From contig NZ_JAEMNU010000022.1 of the NCBI RefSeq assembly GCF_016461825.1, positions 82,775 to 146,774 of the forward strand: 64,000 bases of DNA. The letters run 5' to 3'. The DNA is from Rugamonas violacea (lineage in GTDB: Bacteria > Pseudomonadota > Gammaproteobacteria > Burkholderiales > Burkholderiaceae_D). Each line of letters begins with the position of its first letter. Position 1 is the stretch's first letter. Position numbers and translations under genes: made by a program. The notes below the pieces were generated by a model. It was not told the origin of the DNA. It made no database searches and saw only the letters and a list, made by a program, of their open reading frames with translations. This document shows, piece by piece, positions 1 to 9,036 of the stretch.

Positions 1-3000
1 CCGGCATCGCCAAGGTCGCGACCCTGGGCTTGGGCTACAGCGGCGCCAACAATTTGAACTTGCCGCTGATGGACGGCGCGATGTTCGGCTCCTCGGTGGC
101 GCTGAACGCCAGCGGCAGCGTGCTGGCGGTCGGCGCCGCGTCCGACGGCGCGTATGGCGCCACCGAGCTGGGCGGCGGCAGCGTGCGCATCATCAATTTC
201 GGCGCCGACTTCGCCGCGCCGAGGCTGGGCGCCACGCTGGGCGGCGGTTACACCGGCGCCAACGACGTCAATCTCACCCTCTCTCCTTGGGAAAGCTTCG
301 GCTACGCGCTGGCGCTGAACGCGGCCGGCGACCGGCTGGCCGTCGGCGCGCCTTACGCCGACGGCGGCAGCGGCAGCGTCGCGGGCAGCGGCAATGTGCG
401 CATCTTCAACATGGGCAGCCAGGCCGTCGGCAACATCCCCTATTCCTACGGCGGGCTGGGCAGCAGCGCCCTGATCGACGCCGCCGCGCTGGCCACGGCG
501 CTGAAGGCCGGCACCTCGATCACGCTGCAGGCGAGCAACGACATCACCCTGTTGGCCGGCAATCCGCTCGACGCCGGCGCCGGCAGCGCCGGCGCCTCGC
601 TGAGCCTGTCGGCCGGCCGCAGCATCGCGCTGAACTCGGCCGTCACCTTGGCGGCCGGCGGCTCGCTGACCCTGACCGCCAACGACAGCCTCGCCCACGG
701 CGTCATCGACAACTACCGCGACGCCGGCGCCGCCGGCATCACGCTGGCGGCGGGCGCCGACGTGACGGCCGCCAACGTCGCCATCACCATCGGCAACGAC
801 ACCGCCAAGACCAACAGCGGCACCGGCAGCATCGGCATCAACAGCAGCGTCAGCGGCACCACCGTGTCGGTCAAGAACCTGGGCGCCAACGGCGGCGGCG
901 GCGACGTGCTGCTGGGCGCCAGCGGCGTCCTGCGCGGCGGCGGCAGCGGCACGACGATCGAAGTGGTCGCCACGGCCAATTTTAAAAACGGCAATACCTC
1001 GGACGCGGCGACGCACGGCCTGAACGCCGGCGCTGGACGCTATCTGGTCTACACCGGCAGCCCCGCCCAGACGGTCGGCCGCGTCACCGGCTACGCCAAG
1101 CACTACGCCCAGTCCTACACCGGCAGCACGCCGGCCTACGCGGCCAGCGGCAACTGGTTCCTCTACTCGGCCACGCCGACGCTGACCGTCAACGCCGCCG
1201 CCGCCGGCAAGACCTACGACGGCCTCAGCACGGCGCCGACGCTGGGCTACAACGTCGGCGGCCTGATCGACGGCGACACCGCCGCCATCCTGAGCGGCGC
1301 GTTGGCGGTCAACGGTCTGTCGAAGAACGCCGGCAGCTACGCCATCGACCTCGGCACGCTGGCCAACTCGCTGGGCTATGTGGTGAACTACGTCGGCAAC
1401 AACCTGGTGGTGGCGCCGCGCGCGCTGACGGCCAGCGTCACCGGCGTCGCCAAGGTCTACGACGGCCTGAGCAACGCCGGCGTGAACTATGCCGACAACC
1501 GCCTGCCGGGCGATACGCTGACCCTGAGCGGCAGCGCCAGCTTCGTCGACAAGAACGCCGGCGTCGCCAAGGCCATCGACGTCAGCGGCATCGCGCTGAG
1601 CGGCCCCGACGCCGGCAACTATACGCTGAGCAACGGCGGCGCCCGCGCCAGCGCCGACATCACCCCGCGCGCGCTGACGGTGGCCGCCGCCAGCGCCGGC
1701 AAAACCTACGACGGCCTGAAAGACGCCGTGGTGACGCTGAGCGACGACCACGTCGGCAACGACAGACTGACGCTGAGCAGCGCCGCCGGCAGCTATGCCG
1801 ACAAGGACGTGGGCGTCAACAAGACCGTCAGCGTCGCCGGCATCGTGCTGGGCGGCGCCGACGCCGCCAACTACACCTTGAGCGCAACCACGGCCACCAC
1901 CCAGGCCGGCATCGCGCCGCGCACGCTGACGGCCAGCCTGTCGGCCGGCGACAAAATCTACGACGGCCGCACCGCCGCCAGCGCCACGCTGGGCGCCGAC
2001 CAGCTGAGCGGCGACAGCGTGACGCTGAGCGGCGGCGCCGCCGCCTTCGCCGACAAGGACGTCGGCGCCGGCAAGACCGTCACGGTCGGCGGCCTGACGC
2101 TGGGCGGCGCCGACGCCCACAACTACACGCTGGCCGACACCAGCGTCAGCGGCCGGGCCAGCATCACGCCGCGCACGCTGACCGTCGCTGTCAGCGGCAT
2201 CAACAAGATCTACGACGGCGGCATCGGCGCCAGCGTGGGCTACAGCGACGACCACCTCGGCAACGACAGCCTGAGCTTCACCAGCCAGGCCAGCTTCGCC
2301 GACAAGAACGCCGCCGGCGGCAAGCCGGTCAGCGTCAGCGGCATCACGCTGGGCGGCGCCGACGCCCGCAACTACACGCTGGCCGCGACCAGCGGCAGCA
2401 CCAGCGCCAGTATCGCGCCGCGCCTGCTGACCGCCAGCGCCAGCAGCGCCGGCAAGGTCTACGACGGCCTGAGCGACGCCGTGGTGGTGCTGGGCGACGA
2501 CCGCGTCGGCGGCGACCGGCTGGCGCTGGCCAACGCCGGCGCCGCCTACGCCGACAAGAGCGCCGGCCTGAACAAGGCCATCGCGGTGCACGGCATCAGC
2601 CTGTCCGGCGACGACGCCGGCAACTACACCCTGGCCTCGAGCGCGGCCACGGCGCACGCCGCCATCACGCCGCGCACGCTGAACGCCAGCGCCAGCGGCG
2701 TCAACAAGGTCTACGACGGCGGCACCGGCGCCGCCGTCACCTACAACGACAACCGCCTCGCCGGCGACGTGCTGGGCTACACCGAAAGCGCGCTCTTCGC
2801 CGACAAGAACGTCGCCACCGGCACGGCCGTCAGCGTCAGCGCCATCGCGCTGACCGGCCCCGACGCCGGCAACTACACGCTGGCCTCGACCAGCGCGTCG
2901 ACCAGCGCCAACATCACGCCGCGCACCTTGACCGCCGGCGCCACCGCGAGCAAGGTCTACGACGGCCTGGCCACGGTCAGCGCCAGCATCGTCGACGACC

Positions 3001-5816
3001 GCGTCGTCGGCGACGACCTGGTGCTGAGCGCGGCGGGCGGCGCCACCAGTTTCGCCGACAAGAACGTCGGCACCGGCAAGGCGCTGACGTTGCGCGGCGT
3101 GAGCTTGTCCGGCGCCGACGCGCGCAACTACGTGCTGGCCTCGACCACCGCCAACGGCAGCGGCAGCATCACCAAGCGCACGCTGACGGCCAGCATCAGC
3201 GCCGACGACAAGGTCTACGACGGCCAAACCACGGCCGTGGTCCGCTTCGGCGACGACCACCTGGCCGGCGACGCGCTGAGCCTGTCGGCCAGCGGCAGCT
3301 TCGACGACAAGAACGCCGGCAGCGGCAAGACCGTCACGCTCGGCGGCGTGACGTTGGGCGGCGCCGACGCCGGCAACTACCAGATGGCGGCGACGCCGGC
3401 CAGCACCACCGCGTCGATCACGCCGCGGGCGTTGACGGTCGGCGCCAGCAGCGCCGGCAAGGTCTACGACCGCCTGACCGGCGCCGTGGTGACCCTGAGC
3501 GGCGACGCCATCGCCGGCGACACGCTGGTGTTGGCCAGCGCCGCCGCCGACTACGCCGACAAGGATGTCGGTGCCAACAAGACCATCGCCGTCAGCGGCA
3601 TCACGCTGTCCGGCGGCGACGCCCGCAACTACACGCTGGCCTCGACCGTCGCCACCGCGCACGCCGGCATCACGGCGAAAGCGCTGACGGTGACGGTGAG
3701 CGGCGCCAGCAAGGTCTACGACGGTCTGGCCGGCGCCAGCGCCACGCTCGGCGACGACCGCCTCGGCGGCGACGACCTGACCGTCGCCGCCGGCAGCGCC
3801 AGCTACGCCGACAAGAACGTCGGCGCGGCCAAGGCGCTCAGCGTCGGCGGCCTGGCGCTGTCGGGTAACGACGCCCGCAACTACGTGCTGAGCTCGACCG
3901 TCGCCACCGGCCGGGGCGCCATCACGGCGCGCGCGCTCAACGCCACCGCCGCCGGCGTCGACAAGATCTACGACGGCCTGACCACGGCCGCTCTGACCTA
4001 CGCCGACGACCGCGTCGCCGGCGATGCGCTCAACTTCAGCGCCGGCGCCGCCTTCGCCGACAAGAACGCCGGTAGCGCCAAGCTCATCACCATGGGCGGC
4101 GTGACGCTGGCCGGCCTCGACGCCGGCAACTACACGCTGAACTTCGCCGGCGGCCCGGTCAGCGCGAACATCACGCCGCGCACGCTGCAGGTCAGCGCCG
4201 CCGGCGCCAGCAAGGTGTACGACGGCGGCACCGCCACGTCGGCCTCGCTGAGCGACAACCGCCTCGCCGGCGACCGCATCGTCGTCAGTGGCGGCGGCGC
4301 CTCCTTCGCCGACAAGAACGTCGGCAACGGCAAGGCGCTGACGGTGCAGGGCGTGACCCTGGGCGGCGCCGACGCGGCCAACTACCGGCTGGCCAGCAGC
4401 GGCGCCAGCGGCACCGGCAGCATCACGGCGCGTGCGCTCAACGTCAGCGCCAGCGCCGCCGACAAGGTCTACGACGGCAGCGTCGCCACCACCGCCGCGC
4501 TGAGCGACGACCGCCTGTCCGGCGATAGCCTGAGCGTCGGCAGCGCCGGCGCCAGCTTCGCCGACAAGAACGCCGGCAGCGGCAAGCTGGTGACGGTGAA
4601 CGGCCTGGTGCTGGCCGGCGCCGACGCCGGCAACTACACGCTGGCCTCGTCCAGCGCCAGCGCCACCGCCAGCATCGAGCGGAAGACGCTCAGCGCTGCC
4701 ATCGACGGCGTGGTGGTCAAGAACTACGACGGCACGACGGCGGCGGTCATCGATGGCGGCAAGCTGGCACTGTCCGGCTTCGCCGCCGGCGAGAGCGCCA
4801 GCGTGGCCCGCGCCAACGGCGTCTACAACAACGCCAACGTGGTCGGCGCCAGCAGCGTCAGCGCCACGCTGAGCGCGGCCGACGTGACGGCGGGCGCCGC
4901 CACGCTGCTGTCGAACTACCTGCTGCCGAGCGGCGCCAGCGGTGCCGGCGCGATCGTGCCGAAGGCGCTCAGCGTCGGCGGCATCGTCGCCGCCGCCAAG
5001 ACCTACGACGGCAACGTCGCCGCCACGCTGAGCAACAACGGCAGCTTGAGCGGCCTGGTGTCCGGCGAGTCGCTGGGCTTCGGCGGCACGCTCAGCGCCA
5101 GCTTCGACAACCGCAACGCCGGCAGCGCCAAGCTGGTGACCGTCAGCGGCTATACGCTGACCGACGGCGCCAACGGCCGCGCCTCCAACTACCAGCTGGG
5201 CGCCGCCAGCGCCACCACCACCGCCAGCATCAACCAGGCCGCGCTGACCGTGCGCGCCAACGACGCGGCGCGCAGCGCCGGCGCGGCCAATCCGGCGCTG
5301 GGCTACAGCGTCAGCGGCCTGCTGGGCGGCGACAACGATGGCCTGGTGAGGGCCACCGTCAGCACCGCCGCGACGGCGCAATCGGCCGCCGGCGCGTATG
5401 GCATCAAGGTCGCCGGGCCGGAGCTGGCCAACTACAAGGTCAACTGGGTGGACGGCGTACTGACCGTTACCGGCGCGCCGGCGCCGACGCCGGCCGAGCA
5501 GCAACTGGCCACCGCCGTCACCAGCATCGTTCGTCCCGTGCTGATCGCCACGCCACCGGCGGGTTCGCCCGACCTCAACGTCTTCAGCGTGCCGAGCGCG
5601 CCGGCTCCCACGCCGGCCACCTTGGCCGGCGCCGTCTCGGCGGGCGGCAATAACAGCCTTGGCGCCAGCACCGGCGGCAACGCGAACGTGAACAGCAACG
5701 ACGGCGCTGTCGGCCGCAATGGCGCGCCGAATCCGGCAGCGCAGACCACCACCTCCACCCTGCCGGGCGGCACCCAGGTACTGGCGATTAACGGCGGCAT
5801 CCGCACGGAAGAATAA
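1..5816 (+). CDS. Two-partner-secretion adhesin with YDG/MBG repeats (TpsA-like), 5' partial
   Basis: The frame is open to the left edge, so the N-terminus (signal peptide and TPS domain would lie there) is outside the window. The first ~130 residues resemble FG-GAP/integrin-like blades (FGSSVALN...VLAVGA, repeated once). From about base 1200 to 5230 there are about sixteen tandem units of ~83 residues, each opening with a K(V/T/I)YDG motif and carrying FADKN and GADAxNYTL; these are YDG-type repeats. An MBG-like unit follows (~5250-5470), then a Pro/Ala/Asn-rich tail. Such proteins are large exported adhesins. The stop overlaps the start of the transporter gene by one base (TAATG), supporting a tpsA-tpsB operon. 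Function as an adhesin is inferred from family and context. Confidence 0.85.
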   Translation, partial: GIAKVATLGLGYSGANNLNLPLMDGAMFGSSVALNASGSVLAVGAASDGAYGATELGGGSVRIINFGADFAAPRLGATLGGGYTGANDVNLTLSPWESFGYALALNAAGDRLAVGAPYADGGSGSVAGSGNVRIFNMGSQAVGNIPYSYGGLGSSALIDAAALATALKAGTSITLQASNDITLLAGNPLDAGAGSAGASLSLSAGRSIALNSAVTLAAGGSLTLTANDSLAHGVIDNYRDAGAAGITLAAGADVTAANVAITIGNDTAKTNSGTGSIGINSSVSGTTVSVKNLGANGGGGDVLLGASGVLRGGGSGTTIEVVATANFKNGNTSDAATHGLNAGAGRYLVYTGSPAQTVGRVTGYAKHYAQSYTGSTPAYAASGNWFLYSATPTLTVNAAAAGKTYDGLSTAPTLGYNVGGLIDGDTAAILSGALAVNGLSKNAGSYAIDLGTLANSLGYVVNYVGNNLVVAPRALTASVTGVAKVYDGLSNAGVNYADNRLPGDTLTLSGSASFVDKNAGVAKAIDVSGIALSGPDAGNYTLSNGGARASADITPRALTVAAASAGKTYDGLKDAVVTLSDDHVGNDRLTLSSAAGSYADKDVGVNKTVSVAGIVLGGADAANYTLSATTATTQAGIAPRTLTASLSAGDKIYDGRTAASATLGADQLSGDSVTLSGGAAAFADKDVGAGKTVTVGGLTLGGADAHNYTLADTSVSGRASITPRTLTVAVSGINKIYDGGIGASVGYSDDHLGNDSLSFTSQASFADKNAAGGKPVSVSGITLGGADARNYTLAATSGSTSASIAPRLLTASASSAGKVYDGLSDAVVVLGDDRVGGDRLALANAGAAYADKSAGLNKAIAVHGISLSGDDAGNYTLASSAATAHAAITPRTLNASASGVNKVYDGGTGAAVTYNDNRLAGDVLGYTESALFADKNVATGTAVSVSAIALTGPDAGNYTLASTSASTSANITPRTLTAGATASKVYDGLATVSASIVDDRVVGDDLVLSAAGGATSFADKNVGTGKALTLRGVSLSGADARNYVLASTTANGSGSITKRTLTASISADDKVYDGQTTAVVRFGDDHLAGDALSLSASGSFDDKNAGSGKTVTLGGVTLGGADAGNYQMAATPASTTASITPRALTVGASSAGKVYDRLTGAVVTLSGDAIAGDTLVLASAAADYADKDVGANKTIAVSGITLSGGDARNYTLASTVATAHAGITAKALTVTVSGASKVYDGLAGASATLGDDRLGGDDLTVAAGSASYADKNVGAAKALSVGGLALSGNDARNYVLSSTVATGRGAITARALNATAAGVDKIYDGLTTAALTYADDRVAGDALNFSAGAAFADKNAGSAKLITMGGVTLAGLDAGNYTLNFAGGPVSANITPRTLQVSAAGASKVYDGGTATSASLSDNRLAGDRIVVSGGGASFADKNVGNGKALTVQGVTLGGADAANYRLASSGASGTGSITARALNVSASAADKVYDGSVATTAALSDDRLSGDSLSVGSAGASFADKNAGSGKLVTVNGLVLAGADAGNYTLASSSASATASIERKTLSAAIDGVVVKNYDGTTAAVIDGGKLALSGFAAGESASVARANGVYNNANVVGASSVSATLSAADVTAGAATLLSNYLLPSGASGAGAIVPKALSVGGIVAAAKTYDGNVAATLSNNGSLSGLVSGESLGFGGTLSASFDNRNAGSAKLVTVSGYTLTDGANGRASNYQLGAASATTTASINQAALTVRANDAARSAGAANPALGYSVSGLLGGDNDGLVRATVSTAATAQSAAGAYGIKVAGPELANYKVNWVDGVLTVTGAPAPTPAEQQLATAVTSIVRPVLIATPPAGSPDLNVFSVPSAPAPTPATLAGAVSAGGNNSLGASTGGNANVNSNDGAVGRNGAPNPAAQTTTSTLPGGTQVLAINGGIRTEE

Positions 5817-7660
5817 TGCAGCAGACCCCATTCAATTTGCATCAGCAAGGTAAACCAGTGCGCCAGCGACTCAGCAGTACCGGCAGTTCCAACCATTCCG
5901 ACAACGTCGGTGCCGTCCCGTCCATGCGGGCGGCGCGGCGCGGCGCGCTGGCGCTGGCCATCCTGTGCAGTCCCGCCCTGGTCTACGCCCAGGCGCAGGG
6001 CGCGCCGGCGCCGCAAGTGCCGGACGCCGGGCGCCTGCTGGAAACCAACCGCGCGCCGGCGCTGATCGTGCCGCCCAAGGCCGGCGGCACGGTGCTGCCG
6101 GACAGTCGGCCGAACCAGGGCGTGCAGCTGGCCGGCGCCCAGCGCGTGATGGTGCGCCGCTTCACGCTGCAAGGCGTGAGTGCGCTGCCGGAGGCGGCGT
6201 TGCAGCAGCTGTTGCAGCCCTATACCGGCCGCGAATTGAGCTTCGACGAATTGAGCCAGGCCGCCAACGCCGTCAGTACCTACTACCGCAAGCAGGGCTA
6301 CTTCCTGGCCACGGCGGTGCTGCCGGCGCAGGAGCTGGGCCAGGGCGAGGTGCGCATCATGGTGCTGGAAGGGCGCGTCAGCGAGATCCGCCTGGTGCCC
6401 GACGCCACTGTGCGCTTGCAGCCGGCGCAGGCGCGCCGCTACCTGGACGCCCTGACGCCGCTCGGCCAGGCGCTGCGCGACGCGCCGCTGGAACGCGCGC
6501 TGCTGCTGACCGACGACTTCCCCGGCGTCAGCGCGCGGACGGAACTGAGTCCCGGCGCGCAGCGTGGCGAGACCGCGCTCGACGTGGCGTTGACGGAAGG
6601 CCCGCTGCTCAACGGCAGCCTCGGCCTGGACAACTCCTCCAACCGCTACACCGGGCGCGTGCGCCTGCAGGGCGGTTTGAATTTCAACGACATCGGCGGC
6701 CTGGGCGGCCAGGCCTCGCTGCTGGCCTCGACCACCGGCGCCGACTTCAATTACGCCCGCCTCGGCTATGTGATGCCGGTCGGCGACCACGGCACCCGCG
6801 TCGGCGGCGCCTATTCGCACCTGCGCTACCACCTGGGCGCGGAATTCGCCTCGCTGAACGGCTTCGGCGGCGCCGCCGTGGTGCAAGTGCTGCTGACCCA
6901 TCCACTGCTGCGCAGCGGCGACAGCAACATCCAGCTGCGCCTCGGCTACGACGACAAGCGCTACACCAACGACGCCAACGGCGCGCGCACCAGCGACAAG
7001 CAGGTGCAGGCGCTGCCGCTCGGCGTGAGCTACACCAGCCAGGACACATTGTTCGGCGGCGGCTACAGCATCGCCTCGGTCGACCTCACGGCGGGCCGCG
7101 TCGACCTGTCCGGCAACGCCGCCGCGCTGGCGGCCGATGCGGCCAGCGCCGCCACCCAGGGCCGCTTCACGCACACCAACTATCAATTCGGCCGCTACCA
7201 GCGGGTCGGCGCCGGCGCCACCGCCATCGTCAGCCTGAACGGCCAGCTGGCCTCGCACAACCTGGAGTCGGGCGAGAAGATCTCGCTCGGCGGCCCGGGC
7301 CGCGTGCGCGCCTATCCGGCCGGCGAGGCCAGCGGCGACGCCGGCTACGTGGCCACGCTGGAGGGGCGCTACGAGCTGCCGGCGCTGAAGTCGGAGCTGG
7401 CCGCCTTCTTCGACTACGGCCACGTCACGCTGAACCACAGCGTGTACGCCGGCGCGCTGGCGCCCGACGGCCCCGGCAACAGCTACAGCCTGAAGGGCGT
7501 CGGCCTGGGCTGGACCTGGCGTCCGCTGGCGCGCACCTCGGTGCAGCTGCAGGTGGCGGCCAAGGTCGGCAGCAATCCGGCCCGCAACGCCAAGGGCAAC
7601 GACGCCGACGGCAGCGCGGCGCGCAGCCGCGCCTGGTTCCAGATCTCGACCTACTTCTAG
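5816..7660 (+). CDS. ShlB/FhaC/HecB-family two-partner-secretion outer-membrane transporter (TpsB)
   Basis: 614 codons. After a signal-like stretch (RRGALALAILCSPALVYAQA) come a POTRA domain at about residues 105-185 (RRFTLQGVSALPE... YYRKQGYFLATAVLPAQ) and a long C-terminal beta-barrel ending in Phe (QISTYF), as expected for outer-membrane insertion. Omp85-superfamily TpsB proteins secrete one cognate TpsA exoprotein, here almost certainly the upstream repeat protein. The annotated ATG overlaps the upstream stop, giving 36 residues ahead of MRAARRG; an in-frame GTG at 5858 behind AAGG, or the ATG at 5924, could be the true start and would give a more normal signal peptide. Confidence 0.9.
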   Translation: MQQTPFNLHQQGKPVRQRLSSTGSSNHSDNVGAVPSMRAARRGALALAILCSPALVYAQAQGAPAPQVPDAGRLLETNRAPALIVPPKAGGTVLPDSRPNQGVQLAGAQRVMVRRFTLQGVSALPEAALQQLLQPYTGRELSFDELSQAANAVSTYYRKQGYFLATAVLPAQELGQGEVRIMVLEGRVSEIRLVPDATVRLQPAQARRYLDALTPLGQALRDAPLERALLLTDDFPGVSARTELSPGAQRGETALDVALTEGPLLNGSLGLDNSSNRYTGRVRLQGGLNFNDIGGLGGQASLLASTTGADFNYARLGYVMPVGDHGTRVGGAYSHLRYHLGAEFASLNGFGGAAVVQVLLTHPLLRSGDSNIQLRLGYDDKRYTNDANGARTSDKQVQALPLGVSYTSQDTLFGGGYSIASVDLTAGRVDLSGNAAALAADAASAATQGRFTHTNYQFGRYQRVGAGATAIVSLNGQLASHNLESGEKISLGGPGRVRAYPAGEASGDAGYVATLEGRYELPALKSELAAFFDYGHVTLNHSVYAGALAPDGPGNSYSLKGVGLGWTWRPLARTSVQLQVAAKVGSNPARNAKGNDADGSAARSRAWFQISTYF

Positions 7661-7757
7661 CCGCCAGGCGTGCGGCGCTTGTCAGCTGCGCCGTAGTTGG
7701 CTACTCTGGACGGCCACGGTGATGCACCGGAGTGTCGAGTCAACTGAGGAGGATGTC

Positions 7758-8117
7758 ATGGCCTATGTCGATGGTTTTGTGGTTCCGCTACCGAAGAAGA
7801 ATCTGTCCGCTTACAAGGAAATGTCGCTCGCCTGCGGCGCCGTCTGGAAGGAATACGGCGCGCTGGAGTTCCGCGAGTGCATAGGCGACGATGTGCCGCC
7901 CGGCAAGGTTACTTCCTTTCCCCTCAGCGTCGATTTGCAGGAGGGCGAGGTGGTGGTGTTTTCCTGGATCGTCTACGCCTCGCGCGCGGCGCGCGACGAG
8001 ATCAACGACAAGGTCATGCAGGACCCGCGCGTCAAGGCCTTCATGGACCCGGCCGCCATGCCCTTCGACGCCAAGCGCATGATCTACGGCGGCTTCGAGA
8101 TGTTGATCGACCTGTAA
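7758..8117 (+). CDS. DUF1428 family protein (YbaA-like)
   Basis: 119 residues. The start ATG at 7758 follows GAGGAGG with proper spacing, so the longer reading from 7719 is not needed. The sequence MAYVDGFVVPLPKKNLSAYK, followed by FRECIGDDVP and ending FGGFEML-like (YGGFEMLIDL), is typical of the DUF1428 family, a dimeric alpha/beta ferredoxin-like fold related to antibiotic-biosynthesis monooxygenase-like proteins. No enzymatic role is established. It stands alone between tpsB and the GST gene. Confidence 0.85.
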   Translation: MAYVDGFVVPLPKKNLSAYKEMSLACGAVWKEYGALEFRECIGDDVPPGKVTSFPLSVDLQEGEVVVFSWIVYASRAARDEINDKVMQDPRVKAFMDPAAMPFDAKRMIYGGFEMLIDL

Positions 8118-8283
8118 CCGCGCCGGCGAAGGCGCCGCGGCCGCCGTCCAACAAGTGATCCGTCGCCCGCGGGCCTCTACTGCGGGCCTGTTGCGGATCT
8201 GTTGCGGGGCTGGTGCCGGCCGCCGACCGCAATCGGCCATCTCTGGCAGAATGGTGTTTTCCCCACATCCCGAAAGAGTCGCC

Positions 8284-8898
8284 ATGATCCAACTGCACCA
8301 CCTGAAGGAATCGCGCTCGCGCCGCATCACCTGGCTGCTTGAAGAGCTGGGCCTGGACTACGAGGTGATTTCCTACGACCGCGACCCGGTCACCCGCCTG
8401 GCGCCGCCCGAGCTGGCGCGCATCCACCCGCTGGGCAAGGCGCCGGTGCTGTGCGACGACGGCCAGGTGTTGATCGAGTCGGGCGCCGTCATCGAGTATC
8501 TGGTGCGCCGCTACGGCCAGGGCCGTTTCGCCCCCGCCGTCGACACGCCGGCCTACAACCGCTATATCCAGCTGCTGCACTACGCCGAGGGTTCGGCCAT
8601 GCTGCCGCTGATGCTGGCGCTGTACACCGGCCGCCTGGGCGAGGCCGCCGCGCCGCTGCAGCCGCGCATCCAGAGCGAGATGAAAAACCACCTCGGCTAT
8701 CTGGAGGGTGAATTGGCCGGCCGCGAATTCTTCGTCGGCGAGGAGCTGAGCGGCGCCGACATCCAGCTGTCCTTCGTGGTGCAGATGGGCGTCAAGTTCG
8801 GCGGCGGCGCCGCCGTTTATCCGAACCTGGCGGCCTTTGTCGCGCGCATCGAAGCGCTGCCCGCCTACCAGCGCGCCAAGGCGCGCCACGGCGAGTAG
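8284..8898 (+). CDS. Glutathione S-transferase family protein
   Basis: 204 residues with an N-terminal thioredoxin-like domain (IQLHHLKESRSRRITWLLEE, then the conserved HPLGKAPVL with the cis-Pro and the ESGAVIEYL glutathione-contact segment) and an all-helical C-terminal domain from about residue 85. It is probably a cytosolic glutathione-dependent detoxification or isomerisation enzyme; the LKESRSRR.TWLLEEL start is typical of the GstB-like bacterial class. A Ser near residue 13 may be the activating residue. The substrate cannot be read from sequence. Confidence 0.9.
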   Translation: MIQLHHLKESRSRRITWLLEELGLDYEVISYDRDPVTRLAPPELARIHPLGKAPVLCDDGQVLIESGAVIEYLVRRYGQGRFAPAVDTPAYNRYIQLLHYAEGSAMLPLMLALYTGRLGEAAAPLQPRIQSEMKNHLGYLEGELAGREFFVGEELSGADIQLSFVVQMGVKFGGGAAVYPNLAAFVARIEALPAYQRAKARHGE

Positions 8899-8964
8899 GC
8901 CGGCCCCCGGCACGCCAGCCGGGAGCTGAACAAAATGCCGCCAGGTCAAGGCGCCGGCGGCAAG

Positions 8965-9036
8965 CAAACCACCCCAAGGCAAAGAGCCGGGGTCAGACCC
9001 GCGGGGTCTGACCCCAGATTTGCGCCGGTGGGTTTT
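8965..9036. repeat. Interspersed ~70-bp palindrome, copy 1
   Basis: Perfect inner arms GGGGTCAGACCC (8989-9000) and GGGTCTGACCCC (9004-9015) with a 3-base loop. Outside them AAACCACCCCAAGGCAAAG on the left pairs imperfectly with the TTTGCGCCGGTGGGTTTT flank on the right, so the whole element is one long imperfect hairpin. The pabBC reading frame ends inside it. Three more copies lie at 15560, 20275 and 29800. Confidence 0.9.

Noticed and set aside
1200-5230. Regular repeats in the adhesin considered as a CRISPR-like array
   Set aside because: The ~250-base units are an in-frame coding repeat (YDG domains), far too long and without unique spacers.
5432-7438. 668-codon minus-strand frame opposite tpsB
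   Set aside because: Shadow of the TpsB reading frame; no recognisable domain and strongly biased composition.
8041-8982. Minus-strand frame across the DUF1428 and GST genes
   Set aside because: Covers two well-supported plus-strand genes and shows typical shadow composition.
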